From NCBI GenBank assembly GCA_001695595.3, contig MBPM02000042.1, positions 496,001 through 560,000 on the forward strand: a DNA stretch of 64,000 nt. Direction: 5' to 3'. The stretch is from Plasmopara viticola. Lineage: Eukaryota; Oomycota; Peronosporomycetes; Peronosporales; Peronosporaceae. Shown in pieces: positions 1 through 10,535 of this stretch (the first letter of the stretch is position 1; the number at the start of each line of letters is the position of its first letter). Under the pieces are notes generated by a model. It searched no databases. It had not been told where the DNA came from and saw only the letters and a list, made by a program, of their open reading frames with translations. The translations under genes and the position numbers were made by a program.

Positions 1-101
1 CTGTAGGTTTTTTCGGATCCATTGCATTGGGTACGCTGCCACTTGTACGAAATTGTAAAGATTGAAAGATTGGGTGTTGCGATGATGGAGGTTTAACACT
101 T

Positions 102-878
102 GTGTATGCCATATTGATCCAGCTGCGCAATGTCATGGGGGCACACTACATGTTTTTGGCCAATATGTTGCATCTTGACTCTAAAATTTACTTGCACGGT
201 TCGAAAAAGGGGACAATCTGCGATTCACCACTGGGTTTTATTGTTCTCGCAACTCCAGATCACACCAAGACATTTATTCCCGCGGGCGGCACAGTAAGCA
301 ATACAACTGAAGTTTTTCATCGGTTTCTGTGGCCACTTCGACTTGATGTACATTTACCAGCCAAGCTATCAACAAAGTGTGTACGGGAGTTTCTACAAGA
401 TATGGATGAGCTGCTTTTCTGGGACCCTGCGGTCGTGCTGGCATCGAAGGGAAGTGCGACATTGGACGCTGAAGGAACGTCGTCGCTTGCGGACGCGTCG
501 ACGCCAAGTGAAACTTATAGTGTTCACGGAATGACGGAGGCGTCGGAATTGACAATAAAGCTGTTGTTTGACGATAATCGACAGGAACAAGAGAGAATTA
601 TCCAGCGTGCACGAGGCAATGACGGCTATGTTGCACTTAAGCCTGATACTCGATGGGTCATTCAACTTCGGACATTTGTGCAAGCACCGCAAAAAGCTTA
701 CTACCGTCAAACACGAGCTGCGGTGAGTTAATTGATTGTATCAGATCACTCACTCGACTGACCCTTTCAACTCTATTACTTCGGCATTGTACAGTACATT
801 GAGGCCATTACGAAACTGATGGAGAAACGAGGAAATGCCTTTGCTGCCGTCATCGAGCCTCACCCTGATGAGGAATGA
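102..878 (+). CDS. 3' part of an unrecognised protein-coding gene
   Basis: The reading frame is open from about 66 to a donor at 723 (GTGAGT). An intron of 72 nt ends at CAG 792-794, and the last exon (795-878) ends in TGA. Splicing keeps phase and gives a charged C-terminus ending PHPDEE. The 5' boundary is uncertain: no ATG lies near the start of the frame (102 is GTG), and an acceptor-like CAG at 120-122 suggests that the coding exon begins at 123 and that the gene starts outside the window. The roughly 235 visible residues are a folded-looking globular segment (an FLWPLRLDVHLP stretch, then KLLFDD and GYVALKP motifs) with no signal peptide, membrane span or repeat that I can see. I do not recognise the family. 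It may be the tail of a large trafficking or regulatory protein, but that is a guess. Confidence 0.5.
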
Positions 879-1369
879 GGACGAGACTGACACTCAATTT
901 AGCCAGCCACCGCATTAAGGCGACTTTTTTGGTGCGATTCCCTCACCTGGTCCAATCGCATACTGACCTCGATCGTCGACATGTACAATGCAGTGTCTCC
1001 GTCGTCGGGCAAAACTTGAAGCAAATCTTCGGGACTGAGGGTCAAGCACACGTGGTGTAAAATACTCTTTAAAATTGAATGCTCGCTGGAGAATGAGCCG
1101 CCGCTTGCCGTCTGTAAAATACGTTAGGCGGTTTGTAAACGTCAATATCTACGTGGCGCTGATCAATGTCGTACCTCTGTTGCATTCTTTGACATCGAAG
1201 ACAACATGCTAATCAAAAAGCGCCAGTCCTGCAGCGTGGCGCAAAAGCTTTTGCCGTACGGCAAGAATAAGTTTTGTAGGTCACCACGTTGTGCAATAAG
1301 TTTCAGTCCATCCACCGTTCTGTACACAAAGACCAAAAGATACAATAAAAGTGCCTTAAGGAAGAATGA
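879..1369. other. Spacer between two convergent genes
   Basis: This 0.5-kb segment separates the stop codons of the unrecognised gene and the HPS3-like gene. It contains only short overlapping open frames on both strands with no recognisable domain, and presumably carries both 3' UTRs. Confidence 0.4.
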
Positions 1370-4300
1370 TCACAATCGTGCGTACCTAGACACACGAGGT
1401 AACGTCAAGAGAACAACGAGTGCACCTATATCGTTTTCAAGATCCCACAGCTCTTGACTAGAAGTCTCGACGTCACATCTCTCGTAGACTGACAGCACAT
1501 CTTGAGGACACACCACGTCCTTTTGATGCAGCAGCTCTAACGCTTGATTGTAGATATATTGAAGCGTTTTGCGCAACCTTGGGGTCTTCGGTAAACAATG
1601 CGTCTTCAAGTACTCTTGCACCCAACAGGGAAGTTTGTGGTGAGCTGGTTTTATAATCATTGGCTCAAACAAAGCACATACGGTCGCCTCCACACGTCCG
1701 TCCTCATCATTCGTTACACCATGAAAACACGAACTCAACTTGACACATAGACGCGTCAACTCGGCCGCCACTGCGGCCTTCGCGCTCTGTAAATCCTCTT
1801 CGTCGTCTTGTACTTCCTCCTTTTCCGACATTTTCTCAAGCGTCGGTAACATTTGAATCACAAACACTAGGAAGCGAAGAACGAGAACTTGGTCAGATAC
1901 AAACGGGGTGGCTAAGAGACCCGTGTCCACTGGGAAGGATGAACCACTCGATGCAATTTTGGTTGCTGACTGCACTGCAGCATCGCCGATTGAATACAAG
2001 CAAAATAGGAGGATCGAACGAATCGTTTCTTGACGGTCAATAGCACTGGTGAAAACTCGCTCTAGAATCTCGAGATATCTTGCAGGGGCCTTTTCTAGTA
2101 AAAGCTTTGTCAACTTTGAGCTGGACAAGCGTCTCGAAGAAAATGAATGTGCTTCGACACTGAATGACTTTTCTTGAATTAGTAGGTCTGGATGTGCCAC
2201 TGTCAATTGCATCAGCGCGTCAATGTGATTATCCAGCATATCGTCAACCAAAGCTAACATGGAGATTTCCGAGCACTGCTGCCTCAAAGTGTTGCTTGAC
2301 ATTTCTCCACAATCTTTCACAGTATCCCAATCATTGACTAAAAACGCACTGGCACGTAGCACAAGTACAAGTCTAGCCGTTTTAACGAGGACGCTGTGGC
2401 TTAGAGATTCGTCTAATTTGCCCAGTGCGAATGCAATATCTTCTAATGTCCACTTTAACGACGAATCAACAATCAATCGAGACAAGTGTTCAGGGAAATA
2501 CTTGCCATAATGCTCTAACACAATTCTCGTGAACTTTGCATCCCCTATACTTTGTTCTTGTGTTTGTTGAAACGAACAAATATCCGCGAGGGATTTCGGA
2601 GGTGGAAACACAAATGCCTCGAGATACTTTCCCGTAGCTTCGATCACCTCGGATCGGTCCATTGTCCCAACAATTGCCTCAAGGCGTTGCATGACTTCAA
2701 TCGAGGGAACATTTGACGCCACAAATAACAGCGCAGCACGCTCTAGTTTAAGATGGGTCTCTGACATATAAACCGCCGCCAACGCTGCTGCACAATCTCG
2801 TGCAAGGTGGTCGTACAAATTGGTTTCAAGTTCTAGAGCTAACTGTTCCTTTCGATCCGATATCGTACAAGGCGCTTCCATTTGCACCGCTCCATTAGTC
2901 AAAGCAGAACGAAGGAGATCAAAGCCTACATCAGCCCGATAGCGGTACAACGAGAACAGACTCAAGAGCAGATCGATCTGAAATGGCTTCATTTCGCTTT
3001 CGGTAGACAACAAGCCGTGGCGTACATACGAGAAGATCAATGACGGTGGACTTTGCTGAAAGATTATAATACTGCGCTGCGATGAGTCTTGCCTAGAGTC
3101 AAGAGGTGGGCGCATCTCAAATTCAGCCTCTGGTAGACACTCTGCTGCGGCTAGACTAGTCATATGGATGATGCCATTTGGTCCTTTGTACTTAGAAGAG
3201 CGAATTTGCGGGAGTAAAACAATGTACGAGTCAAGCGCAGCAAGTTGGGAGACTGGGTATGGAATCGGCTGCGTGTAAAGGAGTTGTGGCTGCGAAGGCT
3301 GGGGCACAAGGGACTTACTTAACGCTCGACTGGCTGCCACGTAGTGGCAAGGACTCCAGATAGACCACACTTGAAGTCCTGCCAGCGTCGCAACGAATAG
3401 AAACGAGCTATTGGCTGTTATGCTAGTGACAGTCGATGTAAAGTGGTAGTGCATGACTACTCGTCCAGACTCTGCCGAGTTGGCCAATTCGCCTTCGTCC
3501 CCAATTTCACTCTCTTCAATACTTGAGAACGAATCGCGACGTTGTCCAGCACTGACTCTGGCCACTTTAATGGGTTTGTGCATACCTCTTGATCTCGTTC
3601 GCTCGCCCTTGCCCAGCACCTTTTTGGCCATCTTTTTGCGGGTTGAATCGACTTGTTCCGACAAAAAATAGTATAAAAACGCGTGCTTCTCTGTTGCAAC
3701 AAGCAAGCGGGTGTAGCTTCTCGTTTCAACGCATACTCGATTGTCGATCGTCTCAGGAAGGAACTTGAGCGATTGAATACTGTGATTTGGTGGCAAATAA
3801 CGCTGCAACAGCATTCTCACGTCTTCCTCTCCTATAAAGTATGACATTGCTTGATTTGTACGGATATCCTGGCTCTTAATTAAACCCGCTAAATTCCATA
3901 CTTCCTGCTGTGCTTCGTTCCGTCCAAGCACCATGGGAACCTGATCTTGCTCGTCGAAAATCCGTTGCTCCTCTTGTTCGCGTTTTGTATCGGCTTCTAC
4001 AGTGCTGTAAACGGAACACGCCACTGGAACTTCAACAAATGCACTTAGATCGTCAAAGCTCGCGATATTGACACACTGTGAAGAGTCTTCAGGTACAGCA
4101 TCTCTGTCTTCTTGTGGACTATCTTCCTCTTCTAACCTCGTCGTCTTGTCCAGTCCCGTATCGACTTTTAGTGCTTCATCGTTTTCATTGGAATTTTGGA
4201 CGTGAATCTCCATGACTCGAAGTTCAGTTGGTGAAGCAAAAGCCACATAGATACCATGTATGGCCACGTACTCAACCTGCAAGAACGCGTGCTGTTGTGC

Positions 4301-4804
4301 CATGTCCACTTTAAGCTCCATGACGTGCTCAAAAAACCCATGACTACATTGCCATACATTCAGTATTGTACCCATGGCCACTACGACGCGACCTGTGAAA
4401 CTGCAGACAGCCACACAATCTGCCTTGCGATGCGAGGATGGGCTTTCTAACACGCCTAATGGCAGCGTGTACCCACGTACCATCTTACGCTCGCGCCAAT
4501 CGTGGTAGACGCACAAGAATGTCTCCACATCTTCGTTATCATGGTCACTTTCCGTAAGATCGCTTTCTAGCGTCACTAGACTGTCTGAAAAGCTCGTGTA
4601 ATGTAGCGTGTATATGTGACTGTGGATGGAAGCGAACTCGTGGAGCAATGCCGAGCACGAGGCTGCGTACACGCGAATCAAACCCTCTCGTCCACTGGCC
4701 ACCGCAAATGTGGCGTCGGCTGTCGTACGTGAAGCACTGGTGAGCGTTTGACTTTCGTCCGTTGGCGCTCCAAGAGCTAGCGACTGCACGAAGAGTGATT
4801 CCAT
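1370..4804 (-). CDS. HPS3: HPS3-like BLOC-2 complex subunit
   Basis: A single exon of 1144 codons. The N-terminal 250 residues follow the HPS3 beta-propeller pattern: an early VYAASCSALLHEF strand, a LHYTSFSDSLVTLESD segment, an FLCVYHDWRERK motif matching the family's FLRAYVNWRNKR, then GRVVVAMGTILNVW and EYVAIHGIYVAF strands. A long acidic, low-complexity linker follows, then WD-like strands near residues 340-500 and an alpha-helical C-terminal half. Human HPS3 is about 1004 residues, so the length fits with an expanded linker. In animals HPS3, HPS5 and HPS6 form BLOC-2, which directs endosomal cargo to lysosome-related organelles. The role in an oomycete is inferred. The ATG at 4802-4804 is the first in frame. 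Other helical-propeller trafficking proteins share this architecture, but the early motifs favour HPS3. Confidence 0.72.
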   Translation of the reverse strand: MESLFVQSLALGAPTDESQTLTSASRTTADATFAVASGREGLIRVYAASCSALLHEFASIHSHIYTLHYTSFSDSLVTLESDLTESDHDNEDVETFLCVYHDWRERKMVRGYTLPLGVLESPSSHRKADCVAVCSFTGRVVVAMGTILNVWQCSHGFFEHVMELKVDMAQQHAFLQVEYVAIHGIYVAFASPTELRVMEIHVQNSNENDEALKVDTGLDKTTRLEEEDSPQEDRDAVPEDSSQCVNIASFDDLSAFVEVPVACSVYSTVEADTKREQEEQRIFDEQDQVPMVLGRNEAQQEVWNLAGLIKSQDIRTNQAMSYFIGEEDVRMLLQRYLPPNHSIQSLKFLPETIDNRVCVETRSYTRLLVATEKHAFLYYFLSEQVDSTRKKMAKKVLGKGERTRSRGMHKPIKVARVSAGQRRDSFSSIEESEIGDEGELANSAESGRVVMHYHFTSTVTSITANSSFLFVATLAGLQVWSIWSPCHYVAASRALSKSLVPQPSQPQLLYTQPIPYPVSQLAALDSYIVLLPQIRSSKYKGPNGIIHMTSLAAAECLPEAEFEMRPPLDSRQDSSQRSIIIFQQSPPSLIFSYVRHGLLSTESEMKPFQIDLLLSLFSLYRYRADVGFDLLRSALTNGAVQMEAPCTISDRKEQLALELETNLYDHLARDCAAALAAVYMSETHLKLERAALLFVASNVPSIEVMQRLEAIVGTMDRSEVIEATGKYLEAFVFPPPKSLADICSFQQTQEQSIGDAKFTRIVLEHYGKYFPEHLSRLIVDSSLKWTLEDIAFALGKLDESLSHSVLVKTARLVLVLRASAFLVNDWDTVKDCGEMSSNTLRQQCSEISMLALVDDMLDNHIDALMQLTVAHPDLLIQEKSFSVEAHSFSSRRLSSSKLTKLLLEKAPARYLEILERVFTSAIDRQETIRSILLFCLYSIGDAAVQSATKIASSGSSFPVDTGLLATPFVSDQVLVLRFLVFVIQMLPTLEKMSEKEEVQDDEEDLQSAKAAVAAELTRLCVKLSSCFHGVTNDEDGRVEATVCALFEPMIIKPAHHKLPCWVQEYLKTHCLPKTPRLRKTLQYIYNQALELLHQKDVVCPQDVLSVYERCDVETSSQELWDLENDIGALVVLLTLPRVSRYARL

Positions 4805-6264
4805 CTTGACAAGTTGTGACTAGATTCGTCAGTGTGGCACACATCAAATCTCAATTGGCGGTTGTAGTAATTTTTGGTCGTTAACATGCGTAATAGGAAG
4901 CGTTACTAAAGTGGCTCGTCGGCAAGAGTTTGATGAAAACCGTTAATGCGCCGACTGCCATGATTTGACCATTACAACGTGGCGCATATATACATTTACT
5001 GATCTCATCTGGTTCGAATGTGAGACCTCAACGCTCTGACATCTCGGCGAGGATATGACGCGTTTCTTATAAACATTTAATCTTACTGATAAATCTGTAC
5101 ATACCGAATCGATCTCGAAATGGCTCTCATTAGGGTGAATTTATCAAAGCATATGCCCTACACGTATAGTATTATCATACCTATTAGCTATTAATAAATC
5201 AAATGTATCCAGTTTTATTAGATAATTGAAATAACAAAAAAAGACGCCCCATCTATCGACCTGCTCCATCATCCAAGAGAGAAGCGTGCAAACTACCTTA
5301 TATCGCTCAGCGATTTGCAGCGAAGTAATGTACCACGTGCAGAAATTTTTAAAATTAGTTGCCGTAATTCACAGTACAGCTCCAACAGTCCAACTTTCTC
5401 GCGTGCAATGTTTATTTCTTAAATGTATATGTGTATGGCTGGGGTGTAATCAGCTTGAAAGATATACATTCGCGTTGCATTCCTCTCAGTGATTTGTGCA
5501 GAGCCAGCAACGCACCCATCGGTAAGCCTTATCCATCAGCAAGCGATACACATTTCACTGACGTACGGAGGCACACCAATCTCTGTAGCAGTCGTTTTTT
5601 CAGAGAGTTCCATGTCCTTGTCATTGGAGATGGGGCTGCAAAAGTCATTGTAAGTCGGATGATAATTAATCGAAAAGTGCGCAGGCCCCGCTAACTTTAG
5701 GGCTTTTCTTTCGCATACCTGAACTCGCCCGTATGGTGCTCGAGAAGCTCCGTATATTACCTGGAATTGGGTACCCAACAGAATATATGGGGTTGTCCGG
5801 ATTTACCTGGTCTAGGTGTAGGTACGAAGTGCTACAGCTACATACATTAAGGTATAGAACTACGTGGGTGCCTTTTTCCCCTACTACATCTGCCACACAG
5901 CACTTAACAAAAACCTTAAAGTTTGATTTTAACATGCTTAGATTACAGACGTAATTTGTTTGAGATGGTACAATGTCATAAAACAGTCATTTAAGCTAAT
6001 TAATATTCGGTTGTGTGCTTAGGTTGTAGGTTTCGAAGTATTCTGAGGGGCTGAACCCTCAGCGCACTGTCTCGCTGCTTGTCAAATACTTTTTTTGATT
6101 TATTAAGGATATCGAGTACGTGCGTCAGCCATGGCGACAGTTCAGAACGGTACGATTTGATGACTATTGCCGCGGCATTCTGAGAAACGCTCCCGACGTG
6201 TCACTTCAATACTAGCAACGGCGCTCACACAACTACTACACATAGAGACTATTGATTCCAAAAG
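4805..6264. other. Intergenic region without a supported gene
   Basis: AT-rich DNA upstream of two divergent genes. Short frames around 5286-5954 are open on both strands but fragmentary and unrecognised. The last 200 bases should hold the promoter of the C2-like gene. Confidence 0.4.
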
Positions 6265-7137
6265 ATGGTCAACTCGCGCCTCACTGCTCACGCCGACCGG
6301 TGCTCGCTGCCGCTCTCTTTGATTAAAAAAAATGCGCCTGTGCTGTCGTCGCTGAGCAAACGTGCCCAGTTTGCTAATTGTGCATCTATGACAAAGAGCT
6401 TTTTGACCAAGGCGTTTCCTTCGCACAACAGGAAGCTGTGGGGATCTCATACCAGTCCAACGGGCATTGACGACCCTACTGACATGAGCTCGGTCTCGAC
6501 CAACCAGAATGATGAAGCCGCAAGAGGTGACGTTTGTGAGATCATCGTGGTGGCGATCCAAAGGGTCACCAGCTTAGCCTCTGATGCTGCTGATGATTCG
6601 GACCATGCCAAAACATTAAATTCAAGCCAAATGCGAAGGTCATCTCTATGGCACTCGGCCAAGTGGTCGCAGGAGCGATTGCAACTGCCAGAACGCATCA
6701 GTTGCACTGTTCGGAGTGCCACAACAGTTAAAGTCTCTGCACAATCAGAACGCAATGACAACAAGTTTGTATTTGACGAGAAGTTTGTGTTTGAGCGACG
6801 AGAGAACGACGCGCAATATCGTGATGTGATCATTGAGGTGTCGAGCGCCACATCAAGCTATGGAAAAAAGTACCACCTTGGCCAGGTTGCAGTGGACTTG
6901 GACGCGGTGTTTGCCACGCACGCTTCAGGCCCAGTCTACCAGCGCAGCCCGTTGACGCGGGCAAACGGATCGGATTCGGACGTAGAGGTTCACTATATGC
7001 TTCACCGCCTTGTAGTGCAAAACGCCAAGGCTGCTGCCGCCTCCTGCCTGCTTACACGGTCAAGCACCAGCCTTAACGATGATGACGACATGGATGCCTG
7101 CGGGCAAATCTTTCCAGATTTATGGTATCTTTGTTAG
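6265..7137 (+). CDS. C2-domain-like protein
   Basis: A single-exon frame of 290 codons beginning at an ATG preceded by AAAG. The first 90 residues are basic and low in complexity. From about residue 92 a C2-like beta sandwich can be traced: CEIIVVAIQRVTSL as the first strand, then PERISCTVRS, a strand pair KFVFDEKFVF (residues about 168-178) in the place of the usual W-N-E-x-F-x-F, RDVIIEVSSA, and a final LGQVAVDLDAVF strand. An acidic DDDD run lies near the C-terminus. C2 domains usually bind membranes or partner proteins, often with calcium. I cannot see a full set of calcium-binding aspartates, so a calcium-independent role is as likely. No catalytic domain is attached. Confidence 0.55.
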   Translation: MVNSRLTAHADRCSLPLSLIKKNAPVLSSLSKRAQFANCASMTKSFLTKAFPSHNRKLWGSHTSPTGIDDPTDMSSVSTNQNDEAARGDVCEIIVVAIQRVTSLASDAADDSDHAKTLNSSQMRRSSLWHSAKWSQERLQLPERISCTVRSATTVKVSAQSERNDNKFVFDEKFVFERRENDAQYRDVIIEVSSATSSYGKKYHLGQVAVDLDAVFATHASGPVYQRSPLTRANGSDSDVEVHYMLHRLVVQNAKAAAASCLLTRSSTSLNDDDDMDACGQIFPDLWYLC

Positions 7138-8924
7138 GGTCTATTGCAACAATTTTTAGCAGCGAGTAACTAACTAACTTAGGAGACGACAAAGGCTCCA
7201 ATAATATCATTCAGATTTAAAATCGAGTTACTAAAAAGGTAGAGCTTCGAACCGTCTGTGCACCACCCAGTGCAGTCTTTTAGCAACTTAAAAAGCTGGT
7301 TAAGACTCTAAATACCTCGTTTTAAGAGGTTGCTACTTGCGCTAGAAGTTTATTTGCGATAAGAGCATAAACTGTAGTAGGACAGACAATAGCGACAGCG
7401 AATAGGTAGCTGGCAGCAGTAAAAACGTGAGCATTATCAACAGAGGTATGGATTGTAACGAGGATGAAGCACGTTTAATTCACCTATCAAGCATTGGTAG
7501 AAAGCTCTGTTTTATTCTCTTCACTAACTTCACTCATTTAGCACTCGCTTAGCGCTCAGTTCGGCAGCACTAACGATTTGGCTATTTCTTTGGCGGCTGG
7601 TGACCACGACTACCACCGTTTTACCTCTGGGACCCAAAAGAATCGCCATTAAGGCTAAATTCGCCTTCAGATAAAAAAGCTAAAGAAAACTCAACTTTCC
7701 CTTGAAGCACTTTTTCGAACGCTTATAGATCCCTCTCAATCTCATTATCAATGATCTTGCCAAATCAAGAAATCAATCGATATCTATCAGCATTGATTTT
7801 GCACCGCTTCGTATTAAAAAGCAAACCGACCATTTCTCTGGTCCTTTGTCCATTTAACGTCAAAGTACTACTAAGCATTGCGTTCCCAAAGCGAGCCACC
7901 TTGTCCTACAAGCATTCTCACAATTACGTGATGATAGAATTTACGTAAATATCTTTCGATCCATCCGCAGCGGTCTTGTTGTGCAATTAATCGGAGACGT
8001 AAACTTGTTGAGGTCTTACCACTGCTACTTCGATGCAATTGCCGGTGACATTTTCGTTTCCATTGCTATATTTTGGCTTCAAAAGTGCGGAAAACCCTTC
8101 TTTGCACTTAAACGGCTTGGAGCTTGCTTGTCGTCGCTGTGTTGTTCAAATCTGGTTTGAAAAGGTTCGCGCATTAACAAAAACCTGCATTTGCATGTCT
8201 TTTTTAAGTATATCCATCGGTACAAAAATATTAAACTCGCCAACATGTTATTGTCTGAGCCATGAATTATCGAGTATTTTTCCGAATATGTCGAAGACAC
8301 AATTTTGTCACAAGAGCAGGATCTTTAAGCCCTCAAAGCATATTCTCCAATGAGTGCCTAGACATCTGAAACTCGTTATTTTACGAATACCTCCATGTAC
8401 TTTTTCAACTTCATAGTTTTGGCTTAACGGCTACGAAAACTATCTTGTGTTGATAAGACAGAACTCGCAAACCTTCCATTTAGTGTCATTTTTGCATCTA
8501 GTGATTGAAGGCGTAAAGCTTAGTGCGAAAAACGAGGTTGCTTGCTGTTAATAGCCATGGATGTTTTTGTTCGAATTTGCTAAAACCGCTCTTTCGTTCA
8601 ATCTCTTGGCGGCTACGAAACGATATCCTAATGTAACTATTGACCTTATGATTTCATTTCTTCGACATGTGTTGTGTGACAAAAAAAATTACGAGCCCGT
8701 CTTGGTACACATTTAAATTAATTTGTCGTAAATATAGGTACGGCAATCATCTCGAGGTACTATTTTTTAGAAATAAGAATATATCTACGGCCTTCTGTAT
8801 CTGTATAATCCAGTCGTAGTGACGCATGCAAAAAAGGTCCGCCATGTACTCACTGGTGTTTGACACATGGCATAGAGCTGTTGACAGGCCCGATGGTCAG
8901 TCGTCGGCCCATCGCGCAGCAGAA
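7138..8924. other. Intergenic region without a supported gene
   Basis: About 1.8 kb of AT-rich DNA with frequent stops in all frames. A 106-codon frame at 8033-8353 (+) starts with a hydrophobic stretch but resembles no family, and I do not support it as a gene. Confidence 0.4.
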
Positions 8925-8930
8925 TATAAA
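8925..8930 (+). promoter_or_regulatory. TATA-like box upstream of the ankyrin-FYVE gene
   Basis: A TATAAA hexamer (context GAATATAAAG) lies 56 bases before the ATG at 8987. The position suits a core promoter with a very short 5' UTR, though many oomycete genes use an initiator element instead. Confidence 0.35.
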
Positions 8931-8986
8931 GCCAGGCCTTAGAGTTGCTACATCGCTTTCAGCGATCACTCGCCACCGTTACCACG

Positions 8987-10168
8987 ATGGCGTTTCGCCG
9001 TGACTCAACTAGCGAGGAGGAAGAGGAATCCTTTTCATCGACGTCCACTATGGACTCGGACTTTGAGATTCCAGCGGCTCTGCCGTTGCTCAATGTGTGG
9101 AATAATGAACGTGTGTCCGTTAAGGTTTCACAAACGCTCAATACCATGAACACGATTCGCGAAAGTGAGTCAATGCGCTTTAGTATGGTCACGGCTAACA
9201 AGTGGAAGAAGATGGGCTACAATCCATATAAGCCTGACGCTTCAGGGTATACTGCGCTGCATCGTGCCGCCAAGCGTGGTGACGAAGCTGTCATGACGTC
9301 ACTGCTTGCCATGTACGATGGAAACGTGATTGATCTGGTCTCGATCAAGTCGTATAAACAAGAGCAACTTGCGTTGCACATTGCAGCCAAGTATGGCAAT
9401 CTCGAGGCCACGCGACTACTAGCTGCGCCAGAATTTCGAGCATTCATTAACATGCCAGATCGCAATGGCAACACACCACTGCACTTTGCTACTACAAGCT
9501 CAGCATCGTCAGCGTCTGAAGTAGTGGCTTTACTCTTACAGCGAGGTGCAGATCCAACGATCAAAAGTAAACGAGATGTCTTTCCTATTGTTGCACACGT
9601 CTTGACGGCGCAGAACGATGATCCAGAGATCACGCAATTACTTACAAAAAATGGTTGCGATCCTAATACTATTGATACAGCTGGCAACACAGTATTGCAT
9701 ATTGCTGTATCACAGGGACTGTGGAGGATCGCAGCGGCGCTTGTCCGAGATCAAGCAGGTTTAACGATACGCAACAATCAAGGCATGATGGTCTTGGATA
9801 TTTTATCGCCGCCACAATTGGCATGGCTGGCCCAGTTTTTTGTCCATCCACCAGAGTGGGTTTCCTACGAAACTCAACGCTCATGTATGGTATGCTCGCG
9901 CAAGTTTGGTCTCCTTATTCGACGCCACCATTGCCGACTATGCGGACGTATCTGTTGTGGTCCATGCTCCAGATACAAGCGTCGGCTCCCCTTTATAAAT
10001 GTGTCCGTTAAATCAACAAGGAAAGAGCATCACGCAAGGGCTAAGGTTTGTAGCACTTGTATCACAGTGCGTGAAGCTGCTAGCGAGGACTTGTCGTGCT
10101 TGCCGGTGTCAAAGTCAAATCGTTTGATTGCAAGTGACGCTGTGATCGATTGTGATGATGATTACTAG
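8987..10168 (+). CDS. Ankyrin-repeat and FYVE zinc-finger protein
   Basis: A 393-residue protein counted from the ATG at 8987 (ACGATGG context). The frame stays open a few codons upstream but has no earlier ATG. After an acidic, serine-rich N-terminus, four or five ankyrin repeats occupy about residues 75-280 (DASGYTALHRAAKRG, QLALHIAAKYG, NGNTPLHFAT, AGNTVLHIAVSQG). A FYVE finger follows at about 295-375 with all eight cysteines: C-x2-C at CMVC, the lipid-contacting RRHHCR core, CGRICCGPC, and a final KVCSTC pair. The usual WxxD element reads WVSY, so the acidic residue is lost. FYVE fingers bind phosphatidylinositol 3-phosphate on endosomes. An endosomal scaffold role is inferred, and the WxxD change may weaken binding. 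Ankyrin-FYVE fusions are common in oomycetes. Confidence 0.88.
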   Translation: MAFRRDSTSEEEEESFSSTSTMDSDFEIPAALPLLNVWNNERVSVKVSQTLNTMNTIRESESMRFSMVTANKWKKMGYNPYKPDASGYTALHRAAKRGDEAVMTSLLAMYDGNVIDLVSIKSYKQEQLALHIAAKYGNLEATRLLAAPEFRAFINMPDRNGNTPLHFATTSSASSASEVVALLLQRGADPTIKSKRDVFPIVAHVLTAQNDDPEITQLLTKNGCDPNTIDTAGNTVLHIAVSQGLWRIAAALVRDQAGLTIRNNQGMMVLDILSPPQLAWLAQFFVHPPEWVSYETQRSCMVCSRKFGLLIRRHHCRLCGRICCGPCSRYKRRLPFINVSVKSTRKEHHARAKVCSTCITVREAASEDLSCLPVSKSNRLIASDAVIDCDDDY

Positions 10169-10535
10169 CGAAAGGAAGAAATATCGAGCCCTTTTCGCAG
10201 GCTGGACCGCAAGTAACCTTAGTCGAAGGTTTTTACTTACCTCACCACAACAAGCTGTAAACCTTTAGGCTGTGGTACATGTATTAAAGATGTCTTTCAC
10301 TTAAACAACTTGGAACCAATTCTTTTGTAATGTCATTAAACGTTAAGGAAAAAGAGTATGACTTACAAGCACGGCCTGCTCAACACTATTGACCTCCACG
10401 TGCTTATAATAGCCGACGAGATCAAGGCTTTTACATGGTACAAACTTTAGCATTAAAAAAAAGCGCAGCGCACATGTTTGATAAATTCGGTCGTTAATTC
10501 CTAAGGTCGTGCTAAAATCGCATCTTTGTATTCGT
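10169..10535. other. Spacer between convergent genes
   Basis: These 367 bases lie between the stops of the FYVE gene and the ERD2-like gene. I see no gene and no structured element. Confidence 0.4.

Noticed and set aside
5000..5035. tRNA B-box-like GGTTCGAATG near 5011
   Set aside because: There is no A box at the right distance and no cloverleaf pairing.
8033..8353. 106-codon frame as a small secreted protein
   Set aside because: The N-terminal hydrophobic stretch is weak and interrupted, and nothing else supports a gene.
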